64,000 nt of DNA from Brachypodium distachyon (lineage: Eukaryota; Streptophyta; Magnoliopsida; Poales; Poaceae), in assembly GCF_000005505.3 (NCBI RefSeq), contig NC_016132.3, positions 44,840,914-44,904,913 on the forward strand. Reading direction: 5' to 3'. Under the pieces are notes generated by a model that was not told where the DNA came from, did no database searches, and saw only the letters and a list, made by a program, of their open reading frames with translations. The stretch's first letter is position 1, and every line of letters starts with the position of its first letter. Shown here piece after piece: positions 34,628 through 47,526 of this stretch. The position numbers and the translations under genes are program-made.

Positions 34628-37600
34628 TGTAACATCCCACAATTTCAAACTTTTACGTATGCATTGCACCCATGAGCATCATGCCACAATTGCATATTTG
34701 AATTCAAATTTTGAATCTCAAAAGGGCTTTAAAAGGCTTTGTTTCATTTTGAACCCTAGCGTTTTACACCCATTTGAGCTTTGGATTTTCAAACCATTAA
34801 GGTTTATATATAAAAGGGGTTTATTGCACATATGAGCTATCCCATAATTTTTGGGTAATTATTTGGAGTTGAAAACGTATTTTATTTAAATAGATATATG
34901 GCCCTAAAGGCATTTATAGGGCAAATGTATTTTTATATATTTTATTTTGAAGAGAAACTACTTCCAAAAGTTGTATCATGGTAGAACATGATTTTACAAA
35001 TTTTCTGGAATTTGTTTGGGGCCCACCTGTCAGGGGCTTCTTCCCCGTTTGGAAGGCGCCCGCGACGCACGCCGCCTTCCTTCTTCGCCGCCGCGCGCCA
35101 TCACCGCCGGATTCTGAGCGTTCCGTCCATATCTCTCAGCCCCGAGCGCGTCCATTTAAACCCCGCGGCCCCCTCCTCTTTACCCCTCTGCCCTCCCCCT
35201 CGATTACGCCGCCAGGCCGCCGGAATCGCTCGCCGGAGCCGCAGCTGCGCCGTCGCCGTCTTCGCGTCACGCCGACGGGCTCCATGAGTAAAACTCGAAG
35301 CCGTCCCTCTCTATCTTCTTCTCTCTCCCTCGCGGTCAAGATGACGCGCTTCCTTTTCCTTTTCGTGCGCTGCAACTCCCCGCCGATAAACGCCCGAGGC
35401 CGCGCCGCCGTTCGCCGACCGCGCCGCCCGCCCGTCTTCGTCCGAGGTGCCGACCCCGCCGTCCCCGACCGCCGCCGACCGCGCCACCGTCTCCGCCGTG
35501 CCGCGCCGCGCCGTCCCCGACCATCCCCGACCCGCCCCACCGGAACACCCCGCGCCGCCACGCCCGTGCCCGCGCCGCCATCCCCTCTGTCTCCGGTGAC
35601 CGCCGCCGCCGCCGGTAAACCCTAGAACTCCCCTCGTCCGCCCGATCCGAATCCGAGGGCTAAGATTAGATCCCATTTTAATTTTTCACCGAACCAGTAC
35701 GCACCAATCAGGAGCAGCCACGTGTCACTTCGTAAATAAAATGATAATGTAATTTTTAATTCCCCGGATAAATTAAATGGCACTTTGCAGATAGGCCCCT
35801 GTAACTTCAAATGATCATAACTTTAAATCTGTTTGGCCAAATTTAATGATCCCCACTTTTTTGGAATCCTTAGGAAGTGTACAATCTTTTGGCACTGTCC
35901 AAATTCAAATTTGAATATTTGAATCACATTCAAATTACAGATTAGGGTTTATGCCATTTAAATCATAACTAATTATTTAGAAGTCCTTTTTGAATGAAAC
36001 CAGTGCGCAAAATTTTGTTTTAATGTCCTCTGTCCAATGGGACAGAGAAATAAATATTTTGAATTAAGTTGCTTTGCAGATGCAAATAAAACCTCATTTT
36101 AGGGTTTAGACCCTAACTTTTGCTTTTATTTAAAAACCCTAATTGCATGTGCTTAATTCTCAAGGCCTTGGATCAGTAGATCACCCAAATAAAATAAACC
36201 AAACTCATGTCACATGTTTTGCATTGCATCATGGCATACATATTTTTTTGCTTGTATGGTGTGTTTATGTATGTCTATGTTTGCTTGATTGTATAGTTTT
36301 CTCGGAGAGCGAACTGTGTGACTGTGAAGAGTGTCTGGATACCAACTACTATCAAGGCAAGTTCACTTTGACCATCATCACATTATTTTATTATGCACTA
36401 GATTTTATTAGCTGCATTGTTAGGATTATTATTGTATCTATGCTAGCTATGATCTGTCCTAGTAGTATAGAATACCTTTGCCATGACTTCACCACCATTG
36501 CCATCGTAGTAGTAAAATGCTATGCTATGATAATATACGAGGGTGGTATTCTTACAATGTGATACTATTGAATTACAATATGATTTTCCTAGTGTATGAC
36601 AAAGCAAGTAATTCAATGAACCGTCCTGGGTGGGCTGCTTTGAGTTTTCGGATGTCATGACGTTAGGTCCATTTCTTTGGGGCCCGTTGAGTCGTCTCTC
36701 CATGTGATTCGGGAGCGTCCATGGTCGTCTCCCCGTGCGATTCGTGGAGCGCCTGCGTCACAATGTGGGATGCCACCCGGGATAACCAGAGACTGAACTA
36801 GTTTCCTGTTTAGTAGCTTCCAGTACAACCACATGGTATTATGAGCTCTGCCAAGATGGATGTAAGAAATATGAACCTGGATCCGAGGTGATATCGGTAT
36901 GTAGCAGTGTAGGTTGGAACGCGTCCCTCAGGTGGTTAGGGGGAATATGTTCTGAAAATTCCTGTAATCGATACCGTTGCTACTCTACCCTGAGGACAGC
37001 AAGGGATTAACACGTCGATTTCTTGTGGGTAAAGTGTACCACCTCTCGAGAGTGTCAAACTAACTACTTAGGCGTGTCCCGGGTTACGGACAATTATGAG
37101 CAACTAGATATTCGGGCTGTAAGGAAAGTCTCACTCATTCCAATTTCCTAATAAAATGAATGGTTTGAACTGGGCTTGCTGAAAAATTATTTGAGTATGC
37201 TCTCTGTCCATTGGGACCAGAGGGAAAATTATTTTGCAAATGATAATGCCACACAAATTTAACCTTGCTCTATGCTTGAAAAAAATCAAATAAGCTTTTA
37301 ATTAAAGCCCATCCTTGTTTCATGCATAGTAATTACCTCCTTATTATTGTATTAATCTGTCCAAATCTTTTGAGAAGCCTTCCAAAACAGAAACTAAACA
37401 AGTTACATTTAGAAGTAACCTAAGTGTGCATCGTCATGGCATATGCATCATAGCATGATTTTGTATTGAATGGCATGTTTATTGTGTGTGTGTTTTCTTT
37501 TATTTTAGATTGTGTGGATTGTGAACCTTGTTCTTGCGAAGAGTGCGAGAACTACCACAACCTTGGACAAGGAAAGTTCACTTTGATCATCTCCTAAATA

Positions 37601-38936
37601 TTGTTACTATGCACTAGTTGTTTTATTAGATGCATTAGGAATATTACTCGTACCTCTATGCTAGCTATAAATCTCAGGTAGTATAGTTTACCCTTGCCAT
37701 TACCTTGCTACCGAATTGCCATCGATTGTAGTTGAATGCTAGGCTATGGTAGTATCGTGGGGAAATTACTACATTATGATATTGTTATGCCTTTGGAGAA
37801 ATGAAATGTTTTATTAGAGTAAGGCAAAATAATTAATTCAATGAACCATCCTGGGTGGACTGCTTTGGGGATTTTGAGGATTAGCGGCGCCAGGTCCATT
37901 TCTATGGGTCCATTTCTATGAGTCGTCTCTCCATGTCTATGGGAGCGCCTGCGTTGCAAATGTGGAATGCCACCTAGGGTAACCGAGAATGGACTAGTTT
38001 CCTATTTAGTAGCTTCCAGTACAACCACAATGCTATATGGGCTCTGGCGAGACAAGACTAAGTTGTATGAACCTAGACCCGAGAAATTGTACAGAGGTAG
38101 AATGTGTAGGGGGAGCGTGATTCTCTCGTGGTTTAGGGAATTACCTTTGAAAATCTCGTAATCGATGCCGTTGCTACTCTACCCTGAGGACAGCATGGGA
38201 TTAACCTGTCGTTTTCTTGTGGGGAATGTGTGCAAACTCTCGAGAGCGTCAAAACTGAGTACTTAGCCGTGTCCCCCGGAATGGACAACTATGAGCAACT
38301 GAATGTGAAGCTGTAAGGAAAGTCTCACTCACTCTAATTTCTTAATAAAATGAATGGTTTGAACTTGGGTTTAGGAGCATTGATGTGTCTACTCAATGTC
38401 CTTAGTTTAATAGGAGCATGGGTGTGTCTACCCCATGTCCAATAGTGATAAAATTCTATTTGATTAAAAGATAGGACTAAAACAACTAAGCTTTTATGCA
38501 AATAGCCTTGAACCCCACTTTGCCACATTATGCATATACTTGGTAGGTTCTGATATAACTTCTAGTGATCTTGCCAATACATTCAATATATTGACCCTAG
38601 TGGCTGCATCGTTTAATGATGGAGGAAACTCCGACAAAGAGTAAGAATACGTTCTGCTTCTTTGGGTTACGGGCCTATATTCCAACACGCTCTCACCGTG
38701 GTGTTGATGTAGCCCTTGTATTTTCCGTTTTCCGCTGCTAAATAGTTGTTTTATTTCCAGCTAACCCATGGGGTTATGCGAATTTGTAAGTACTTTTAAA
38801 TTCTAGATGATGCGTTGTAATATTGAGACCTTTGTTCTATGATATTACATCTCGAAACTGTGTGTGCTAGTGAGTCGATCCAGATACTAGCACTAAAGCA
38901 CAGAGATCGAACCCGTGTATGGGGGCGGTCGCTTCA
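34628..38936 (+). repeat. Chimeric LTR: type A 5' part joined to type B 3' part
   Basis: 4309 bp, about 1 kb longer than other family LTRs. Positions 34628-37177 follow type A LTRs (reverse complement of 13405-16561). From 37178 the sequence jumps back and follows the type B solo LTR (equivalent to about 31318-33107) to the terminus gcttca at 38936. Several LTR segments are therefore present twice, such as the gaaccgtcctgggtgg block (36618, 37845) and gctgtaaggaaagtctcact (37116, 38311). A deletion near 35018 removes the region before the GC-rich module. A TATA-like catttaaa lies near 35151. Confidence 0.75.
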
Positions 38937-39272
38937 GCACGTACAGCGACAAGAGCCAACACACGCAGAGGATTGATGACCTTACCTTCATCGAGGAGAT
39001 TCGATGTCGGGCTGCCGTACGAGCTACAAGCTACTAGCAGGGACTCCGTCGTTATCACGACAGGCGAGTCCGTCCCCGGGGACTCGAGGTTGGAGACCTT
39101 GTCCTGCGCCGAATACAAGGAACAAAGGCCGGGAACAAGTTGACTCCAATCTGGGAAGGCCCGTTCCAGGTAGTGCAGGTGACTAGACCGAGGGTTGTGG
39201 TTGGAAACCGAAGAAGGCTTGTCGGTGCCCAATAGTTGGAACATTGAGCACCTACGCAAGTTCTACCCATGA
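38937..39272 (+). pseudogene. Integrase C-terminus of Tat/Retand element B
   Basis: This is the right-hand remainder of a second Tat element, cut off on the left by the chimeric LTR. It shows RIDDLTFIEEIRCRAAVRA, a QQGLR segment and VGDLVLRRIQGTKAGNKL, then frame changes and a TGA at 39270-39272. It matches the integrase end of element A (6241-6560) at the DNA level. Catalytic residues are not included. Confidence 0.8.
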
Positions 39273-40707
39273 AACGGTGGTGCCTTACCCACGGGTGACG
39301 CTGCGGCAGCGTGCCTCTTTAAGCTAGTGTAGCCGGGCAAGGCCCGATTGTAATCCGCTAGCCCAAAGTTAAATAAAGATAAGTGTTGCATTGGTAAATA
39401 TTGTGCTTTGCTGATTCTGGATGCTTCTGTCTCCTGCTCTAGGTGCACAGAATTGTCTCCTCGTCCTTGGCTGTGAGCAGGGGGCTGCCGGAACCCCGAA
39501 AACCAAGCTCATTGTCGAGACGCTCCGGAACGAGGCCTAGCAGTTGCCGGACCCGTCCGCAACGTGCTACGTGCTAGCTAGGCACCATGGAAATGTAAAG
39601 ATACTCACACCCAGGTCTGAGGTCGAATCTTCTGTGCCCGGGAGCTGGGAGGCAGGAGGTTACCTAGTTTATACCGTTTTTCATGCATTTCGAATTTTTT
39701 TCCTATGTACCTTGGGCACTGCAGGAATTTGACATATAGGATAGAGATAAGGCGAAGGCACACTGTGATGCTCGTGGGGTTGTCACGGGTGTCGTCGTCT
39801 TGCAAGTAAGTTGTACATATACAACAATTACTTCGAGGATTGATGCAGGAAACTGAGACAAGGCCAGTGCCTCCACGCGGCGACTGGTGGTCCCGGGCGT
39901 GTGGAGACAAGAGCAGCGCTTTGGCTATTTAAGGAAACCAGAGCAAGTGCAACACTGGCAACGGGCAAGAAGGCAAGGGATGTCGCAGAGAGGCGATGGT
40001 GGTGCATCCCTCTGCGCTTGTCTCTGAGAGTGTTCCCACTATCGCGGCCATACCACATCTCTTACGAAACGACACCAGAAATGGTGATGCGGCAGGCGAG
40101 GGGCGTCGCGAAGACGCTGAGGTGGTGCATGCCTCCGTGCATGCCGCTGGAGGGTGCACTGCCACAGCATCCTTGCCACAGCTCTCAACAAGGTGCTTCA
40201 AGACCAAAAAGAACGGGAAGCTAAGTATCTCATTTTGGGTCCCTTGTTTTTCTGTTGGTAACACTGGCTTGCTGAGGTAAGCTCGGTCCTCATGTTGCCG
40301 GAGCGTGGGAAGGACGCTTGCAGGGTGAGTACGGCCCCCACATGTGGCTCGTGGGTCCGTCCCGGAGGCGTGCGCACTGGGGTAGTTAACCCGCAAGCGG
40401 GGTGACCAGCCGCTGCTGTTTGGTCCTACATCGGCACCGCAGGTCCGTCCCGGGTCCCTAGTCTGGCCAAGCATGTAGTTGGTGAGTCCCCGGATATGCA
40501 ATGCTAAAGCACGAGAAGGACCGAGCCCCTCCCCGGCAAGCTAGTCTTAGGCAAAGAAGCAAGTAAAAATAGCATCGGATATATATATTGAAGCCTGAGC
40601 CAAACGAGTTGCCGTGTAACACTGATAATGACAAGGGAAAGTTAACATAAAAAAAACTCTAAGGCGCCACGCGCCGCTTGTAGGAAAATAAAAAGGAAGG
40701 AAGGAAG
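39273..40707. mobile_element. Non-coding region between pol and antisense ORF of element B
   Basis: It carries blocks homologous to 861-1451 and 4984-6240 of element A: a gtgagcagggggctgccgga block near 39474, the repeat-like ggtggtgcatgcc units at about 39970-40210, and the gggacccgg region near 40440. No coding sequence is supported. The region is shorter and has fewer repeat units than in element A. Confidence 0.6.
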
Positions 40708-43700
40708 CTATGTGGGAGGTGCTCCCGGGGCGGCTGCGTCGGTATCAGGGGCATCCTCGGCATCGGGGGCTTCCCCGGCAGCCTCCTCAGCAGCGGCTTT
40801 GTCTTCATCGACCTTGCCCTGCATCCGCGCCACCATCTCGTCCACGCCGCCCTGCACCGCCTCCCGGTGGGTCCTGGCCTCTTCCTCGTCCGACCAGGCG
40901 TCGAACCGACTCGAACGGGAAGTCGGAGTGGGCGGAGTGGACCCGGGTGAGAATCTGCCCGGCAACCTGCTCCGCCGCAAGGCCGACTTGCCGGTCCCCG
41001 AAGGCCATCACACAGCTTTGTAGGCCGCCCAGCCGGCCGACGAAATCTGCGAAGAACGAAGTGAAGCTCCCCATGTCTGCCCCGTCGAAGGAAGCCACAG
41101 GGATGTCGAACCCCTGCAGCGCCTCCACCGCCGAGTCGGCCAGTTTCTTCAGCCTGGCCACCTCCCCTGTCCTGTGGGTCCGCAGCTCGGTGCACGCACC
41201 CCGAGCCTCCTAGGCCTGCAGCTTGTGCTCGCGGCACTCGGACTGCAGCCTACCGATCTCCGACGCCTTCTTGGTGTTGTCATCGTCGCCAGCCGGAGTT
41301 CCTGCCGCACCGTGTCTAGTTCGCCCTGAAGGGACGAGCTGGCATCTTGGGCGGCGTTGAGCGGCCCCGCAAGCTCGCGCTCCCGGGAGTGGGACTGGTC
41401 CTGCAGCTGCTCCTTCTCCGGCACGCGTAGGCTTCGGTTGCTGTTGCAGCCGCTATCTCCAGCTCTCCGACCTTGCGGCGGAGACGCTGGATCTCCAAGG
41501 AGTAGCCGGACAGTAAGTCCGTCTTCTGCCGGAGACGCCCTTGGAACGAGTCCAGGGTCGCCTGGTGCTCCTCCTTGCTCTTGGCGTGTGTGGCCTTTAC
41601 CAGCTCGAGCTCCCGCTGGTGCTCTTGCTGGAGATCCCACAGCTGCTGGAGGACCTGCGCCTCTGGCACCCCTTGCACAGCAGGCGCTGCCGTGCCTGCT
41701 GGAGCTGCTATCGGAGCCGCTGCAGCTCGGTACGCTGCTCCTCCGCCTCCCGTCGCGCTGCGCCCCATTCCGCCACTACGCGGGCGTGGTGCTGCTGCGC
41801 GTCGTTGAAGAAATCGACGAACATCCGCTGCTGTTGCTAGATGTTGTCGATCACTTGGTGTCCCTTCTGGAACATGCTGGGGTCGAAGGTGATCCAACCC
41901 CAAGTCCGCCCGGTGGAGGAGGAAGACCCCGCCGCGACCGTCTGCGAACCTGAGGGCGCGTCGGGATTTGATGGCGCGCGCCCAGCCTGGCTGAGCCCGG
42001 CCGCTCCTTGCTCGTCTGAAGGGGCGAGCTGGGGGCTCGGGGGCTTCTCCAGGGCACCGCCGCCCACCCCGGCTGGCGGAGGCTGCTCCGTGTCTCCCTC
42101 CTTAGACGGTGCCCCCTGCGTGGCGTCACCTGTGGCAGCAGTCACGGCCCTGGCAGGCGCCGTGACCGATTGCTGAAGAGCTCCGACGGAGGCAACCTCT
42201 GCTGGAGCTTCGTCGTCGACCTCGCCAGTGAGGTCGATCACCCGCACCTCTGTAGGCGCGGTCGCAGCCGAAACCCCCTCGGCAGCTGCACGAACGGCAC
42301 CTGCGTCAGGAGTGGGGATTGGCGCGAATAGGTAAAGGAAGTGTTCGAACTTGCACGTACCTGCCGCCGGGCCAGTACCCTGCGAGCTCGAATCGGGGAT
42401 CCTTGGGTCCCTAGCGGCCGCTGCTGCCATCATAGCCGCTACATCAACAGCGTCTTGGTCACCGCCGCCCAATGTCGGGCGAGGCTTCTTGGTTGGGGCT
42501 ACTGGCGACGCGCTGGTCTGCCCCCTCTTCCTTGACGAACAGGAAAATGCAAAAATAGATTAGTCAGGCACAAAATAATTTCATGGAATCAAAGTTGTTC
42601 TGGACAACATTGGACTTACCCCGCCGGCTTGAGCTTGAGCACCCTGTCCGCCAGGATGCTCCTCCCCGGAGGGCCGCTTCGCGCAGGGGAGCTGTCGGAG
42701 TTGCCGGGGTAGTCAGGGCGGCTGTTGCAGCCGTGCCACTGCCGCCGAAGGCCCCAGCCCCCACGACGCCGTGAGGCTCCGGGAGCTGCGGGCTGGCCTC
42801 CCGCCTACCCGCCCGCTTTGCCACGGACCGTCTCACCAGGGGGACGTCATCTTCCTTGTCGTCCTCCTCTGGCACGACTTCGCCGGCTGCCGGGGGAACG
42901 TCGTCGTTGCTGAGGTCTCCTCCGACGCCCAGTGAGGAGTCGTCAGAGTCTGAGCCCTCTGCCCTGGCGGAGGCTTGGCCTTGGCCCCCTTTCCCTGAGT
43001 CCGCAGCCGGCTCCTTGCCCTTCTGGGGCCTGGGCGGGGGGGGGGGGGGTTGCGCCAAGGGGTCCTCCACGATCCCCCACTTGTCGCAGAGTGGGAGATC
43101 CCGGGCTTCTGGGTTCGGGATCCCGGTGTGGAGCGGGTGCACTCCAAGTGGGGGCAGCCGGTAAGGTTCGTCCTCGCCGGTGATACCCTTCACCCAGAAC
43201 TGCACTTCCACGCCGGATGCGAGAGCCGCTGCAAGGGAGCCACGCGCCTCCCGATGAAGTGACGCGCCACATCCGTGCCCGTGAGCCCAGCCTCACGGAG
43301 CGCCTTGATCTTCGCACAGATTGGGGCCAGCTCCTCATCCTTCTGGTCGCGGAGCGTCCAGTCGTCAGAACCCTTTGGAGGCCCGAGGGCCTCCTCATGA
43401 AACTCCTGAAACTTGTCGGTGTGCACCCAGCACCAGTCGCGGCGCCATTCGTGATCGATCTTTTTCTTCCCCAGCTCGATGAATTCTGATTTGATCCTGT
43501 CGCGAAATCGGAACACTACCCCCGAGGACAGGGGAGCCTTCTTCTCCACCCTCGGGTAGTAGTAGTGGCGGAATAGCGCCACCGACGGCATCACCCCCAC
43601 GAACACTTCACAGAGCTGTTGGCAAACAGCCAATGTGAAGAACGACATGGGGTGAAGCTGTGCCATGATGAGCCCGTAGGTCTCCATGATGGCCGAAAGG

Positions 43701-43996
43701 AAGTAGGAGTGCGGCGGCACGAACCCAGCAAGGATGAACCTCCTGAAGATCCGGAAATAGTGCCCGTCGCGCTCGGCACCAACGGGAAGGACCCGCGTCG
43801 GCCCGTGCTCATTGTGCTTGGTGGCCAGCGCCAAGTCCAGCTTGTCGACCCCCTCGCCGTTCTACCCGAGGGGGAAGAAGGCGAATTTAGCTCGCATTTC
43901 CTCCTCCTTCCGGGCCCTGTCCAACAGCTCCTTCTTGCCGGCCTTATCCCCTTTGCTGGTGCTCCCCTTGGGACGTTTTTGGTCCTTGGAAGACAT
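40708..43996 (-). pseudogene. Antisense extra ORF of Tat/Retand element B (PF04195-like head, coiled-coil tail)
   Basis: It runs opposite to the integrase at 38937-39272. The likely start is the ATG at 43994-43996 (MSSKDQKRPKG), with an in-frame TAG at 43863-43865. The N-terminal domain has FRIFRRFILAGFVPPHSYFL, AQLHPMSFFTLAVCQQLCEV and FRHYYYPRVEKKAP, which I associate with the putative gypsy-type transposon family (PF04195) of grass retroelements. The frame shifts near 43215 into an acidic Pro-rich middle, then a Glu/Gln/Leu-rich coiled coil (41300-41900), and a tail like that at 1-860. A candidate intron is at 42531-42619. Known biology: Tat elements may carry antisense extra ORFs with unknown roles. 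Multiple breaks show decay. Confidence 0.75.
42531..42619 (-). other. Candidate spliceosomal intron in the antisense ORF
   Basis: On the minus strand, CGGCGG is followed by GTAAGT at 42619-42614. The sequence then becomes T-rich with CTGACTAAT (branch-point like) and ends TTTTCCTGTTCGTCAAG at 42531. Base composition falls sharply against the GC-rich flanks, as expected for an intron. Splicing exactly here does not keep the frame of this decayed copy, so the acceptor or a nearby indel is uncertain. Confidence 0.45.
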
Positions 43997-44415
43997 CGGC
44001 GGAGGTGGAGAGGTGGTTCGGTTGGAGTTGGGAAGCGGGGAGCTTGGGAGGAGGTGATGGCAGGAGCAACAGACAATGGGGGGTGCCCCGCCGCCGGCCT
44101 TGGGTATTTATCCGGGCTGGCGGACTGCAACGGACACCCCCACGATCGGCAATAAAGAGCCCTAAAGAATCGGAGATTAAGAGGGGGGTGTGCGACGTGG
44201 CCTTAACTCTCTGGTGATTAAGGGGGATAAGGCACGAAATCATGCGCCCGACCATTTCGCTCGCAGAAGTGGAACTATAAATGCGGCCCGCAAGGCCAGG
44301 TGCTAGGGGTTTTTTCCTTTGGGACCCATGCGTCGGGTAGGGCCTAGCCCGGCAACCGACCAAGGATAGCACTTGCAGGGAGCTTCAAGGCTGCCGGCCC
44401 ACGCCCGGGGGCTAC

Positions 44416-45261
44416 TGTCGTACCAGTGGCACGCGGGGTCCCACTGATACGGGACGCTTGGTTCGCCAGTGACGAAGCCCCGTCAGAAAGGCTACCCGGG
44501 AAGCGGTGAATCTGGGAAGCCTGCCTCAAGGAGACGGCGTTTGGCGAAGTTAAAGCCAAGGGCCGAGTACAAGGTGCTCCCGGGAACCCCGGTCCCGGGA
44601 AGCCGAAGGAACGCCTCCCAGCAACTAGCAGGTGCGCTAGCCGGGAGGGTGCACCCCGGCAACCCACGCTCGGGCATGCAGGCGGGACCCGCAGAACAGT
44701 GGAGACAGGACAAGACGGCGGGCGCAGTGCATTTAATGCACCGACGGGAGTCTTGTCGGCAGGCCTATTCTTGCTGAGCAAGGATAGGGCGACTACCCTA
44801 CTAACCATTTCTTTTCTACCGTGTAAAGTGGACATGGCGCTGCATGGCGTCCAGCATGGATGAGTAAAAATGTATTCCATGCGGCCGTGACACGCGTCTA
44901 GGAAACGTGTCACCCTGCACGCATAGGCACCTGTGGTATCCCCTTGTCTATAAAAGGAGGACCAATGCCACCGGTCAAAGGCTTGAGTTCAGCTCGGTTC
45001 CAACCCAAGTGATTAGAACATAGCACAGCGTTCACCTAAGTCGCCAGCCCGAGAACTCCCCGGGTGACCTGTACGCACTCAAACTTGTGAATACAACTCA
45101 AAGCAGGACGTAGGGTATTACACCTTGGGGTGGCCCGAACTCTTGTTTCTACACCTCGTGCCTATCACCACGCCGGCGATCGCTGGAGCGATCACCTAGC
45201 CCTCCACCGAACCAAAAAGGGGGTGCTCGGCATCCCCGGTGCCGGAGACCGTGCTACGACA
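44416..45261 (+). repeat. 3' LTR of Tat/Retand element B
   Basis: 846 bp from tgtcgtaccag to ctacgaca, preceded by the purine-rich cgcccgggggctac. A TATA box (tataaaag) is at 44949-44956, and ggtggcccgaac near 45130 is shared with the LTRs ending at 10818 and 12976. The base run after the end is acatg; the left end of the element is missing, so a target duplication cannot be tested. Confidence 0.8.
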
Positions 45262-46589
45262 ACATGCGAGGATGAACAAGACATGTGGAACCAGGACCAT
45301 CGGGTAAAGCATAACACTTTCCCAACATGTATGTACTTGTCCAAAAGTGCAAAGGAATGGTGCAATGCCTAAATGTTCTCCTCGCAGGGTGGTGGCGGTA
45401 GTCAACAAGACACCAAGAAAATCAACCTCCTCAAAAGCTGTCAAGCTCCGAGAACAAATCCACATCCAAAAATCAAGTCCAACCATTTTAGGTCGGCTCC
45501 TCGAACTGCAGGTTCGTGATTCATCTCATTAATGCGAATTTTTACGATATTACAACATATAATCTCGAGGTAACCTCATGTAACCCATCACATAAATGTG
45601 ATAAAATGATATAGTTCTTCATAACAACGTTCCAATATTTAAAACATGCGAGTTCATGTCTTACTTAATTATTTAAAGCAATAAAGCATATTTACAATTA
45701 ATCAACAACCCTAAAACATGGTAATACAAGCATCTGCATAGAGATGGCAAGTTAAGCGTTTCCTAAACATGAAAATTAGCCCCAAAACACATTCCCGAAG
45801 CCATTTTGAGCATAAATGTGCAGTTTCCGCAAAAACTGACACTTCCAAGGACTTGCGCGCAAAAACGCAGCACATCAAACATGTGTGCGTAATTACGGTA
45901 AAATCCAGGGGCTAAAACGCAAACCCTTGAGCTCAGGCCGAATCCGGCCTACCCACGCGCCTATTGGACCGGCGCCCCAATTCTCTGCCTTGCCTGGCCC
46001 CGCCCAGCCGCGCCAACCCTCATTAGGGTTTCCCCTTTAGGTGGCAGTGGCTCCACACCGGCAGCAGCGTCGCTCACGGCAAGGGCGGCGGCGTCCCGAG
46101 CCGGTGACCTAGGCGGCGTCCGCGGCGGCTCGCTCCCGTGGCACGGCGCCAGCGCTCGTGCCTGCGAACGGAGCGACGGCAGCGGCGGCTAGGGCGTGGG
46201 GCGGCTGCGGAAAGCGCACCAAGCGGGGGGCGGCATCGCGCGCGCGCTCGGCAGAGGGCGCGCCCCCATGCGGCGTTCACAGCAGCACGTATGACCGGAG
46301 GCGCACCACCGGCGCTCACACGAAAGGCGTCGTTGGCGGCAGCGCGCGCGTCCAGGAGGCGGCGACAGCGTGCGCACGGAGGGGCGGCAACAAGAGGGCT
46401 AGCGGCGGCGGCCAAGGTGCCCGCGCGACGCACTCGGCAGCGGCGATGTTGATCCACACCCAAGGCCGCGGATGCGGGTGCGCGAGCGGCTGTGGCGACA
46501 TCCGCGCTGGCGCACACGCCCGAGGCTGCGCACGCCCAAGATGGTGGCGTTTGTGCCCGGACGGTGTGCGCACGTCCGACGTCAACGGC
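45262..46589. other. Unassigned repetitive-looking stretch, GC-rich on its right
   Basis: 45262-45950 is AT-rich with short ORFs only. From about 45950 the base composition rises and long frames appear on both strands (46074-46595, 46158-46817). They are Arg/Ala/Gly-rich, lack recognisable motifs and look like composition effects. It may be the leader or LTR of a retroelement continuing from the right, but I cannot assign it. Confidence 0.4.
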
Positions 46590-47106
46590 TCTCACGGTCG
46601 ATGGCCGCGTTCAGCGACGCGTGAGGTCAGTCCGTGGCGGCGCTCTCTAGCGGCTCGAACATGGCGGCGCTCTCCAGCAGCTCGCTCATGGCGGCGGATC
46701 GCATGTTGCAGCACCCAAAAGGCAGCTCGCGCGTGGCGGCACCAGGCTGCGTGCTCGTGGCGCTCAACAGTGGCTTGGGACGGGTCGTGGCTTGAAGCCT
46801 GCGGTGGCCGGCGGTGAAGCACGGTGGTGTGACACCGTCTCCCCATGGTGATGGTCAACAAGTCTCTCGTGCGGCGAGGATGATCGACATTGGCCGGCGA
46901 CTTGGTCGTCAATATCTCGTGAGGAAAATCCATACCATGGGTAGAAAAATTTGAAAAATAATGTAATCGCAAAAACGGAATCGTAACACAAAAAGAAATC
47001 CATTTTTGCAATAAAATTTCGGATCCAATACTTCCGTGATTTATGTCGAGAGCCTGCTTGGAGTAGGCTCGATGAAGGCTCGGGGTAGACACTCGTGCTG
47101 ATAACG
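46590..47106 (-). mobile_element. Probable Copia-type leader downstream of primer site
   Basis: On the minus strand, GTTATCAGCACGAG begins one base after the LTR edge at 47107; this motif is common right after LTRs of plant Copia elements. A leader follows with short frames and no recognisable gag. The element seems truncated on the left. Confidence 0.45.
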
Positions 47107-47526
47107 TGTTGTGCAATCTCTGCCGGCTGGCCGGTCCCGGGGTTGCACACCAAGATCGTAGTCGAAGGAGTCGATCACACACACAGTCACGAAGTACAAT
47201 AAAGTAGATGATCACCAAGAAGTAGAGAGGAACGAGAACTCTTTATTAATTTCTGATCTCAACAGTACGTACAAGGTTAGCATACTCTTTTTTATATAGA
47301 CTAGATGGCCCAACTGAATAAAAAAATAAAACCCAAAACTTAACGGCAGTGGTGAACGATTTTTCAGGTGGTGAAGGAGGACGCATGCTTCGGTGTCCCT
47401 CCCACCTCCAACGATCGGTTCCCGAACGGTGCCATGGTGCGCTCGGGCTCCACTTTTCAGACTGAAGCCTGCTCGAAAACACTCCAAGGTATAGAATCAA
47501 AGGTAAATAAAAACAAGGAAAAAACA
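47107..47526 (-). repeat. Probable Copia LTR (right end uncertain)
   Basis: The left edge is tgttgtgcaatc on the plus strand, i.e. an LTR end CACAACA on the minus strand, next to the motif at 47091-47105. Inside, the minus strand has TATATAAAA near 47290-47297 and an AATAAAG signal near 47241-47248, in the right order for U3-R-U5. The right end (near gaaaaaaca, 47526) is a guess based on terminal CA. Confidence 0.45.

Noticed and set aside
42301..42360. Second intron candidate in the antisense ORF (GTACGTG…GACGCAG, 60 bp)
   Set aside because: The frame stays open through it, it is shorter than usual plant introns and shows no composition change.
46158..46817. 219-codon plus-strand frame and a 173-codon minus-strand frame in the same place
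   Set aside because: GC-rich composition opens several frames at once; no motif, no codon signature and no start context.
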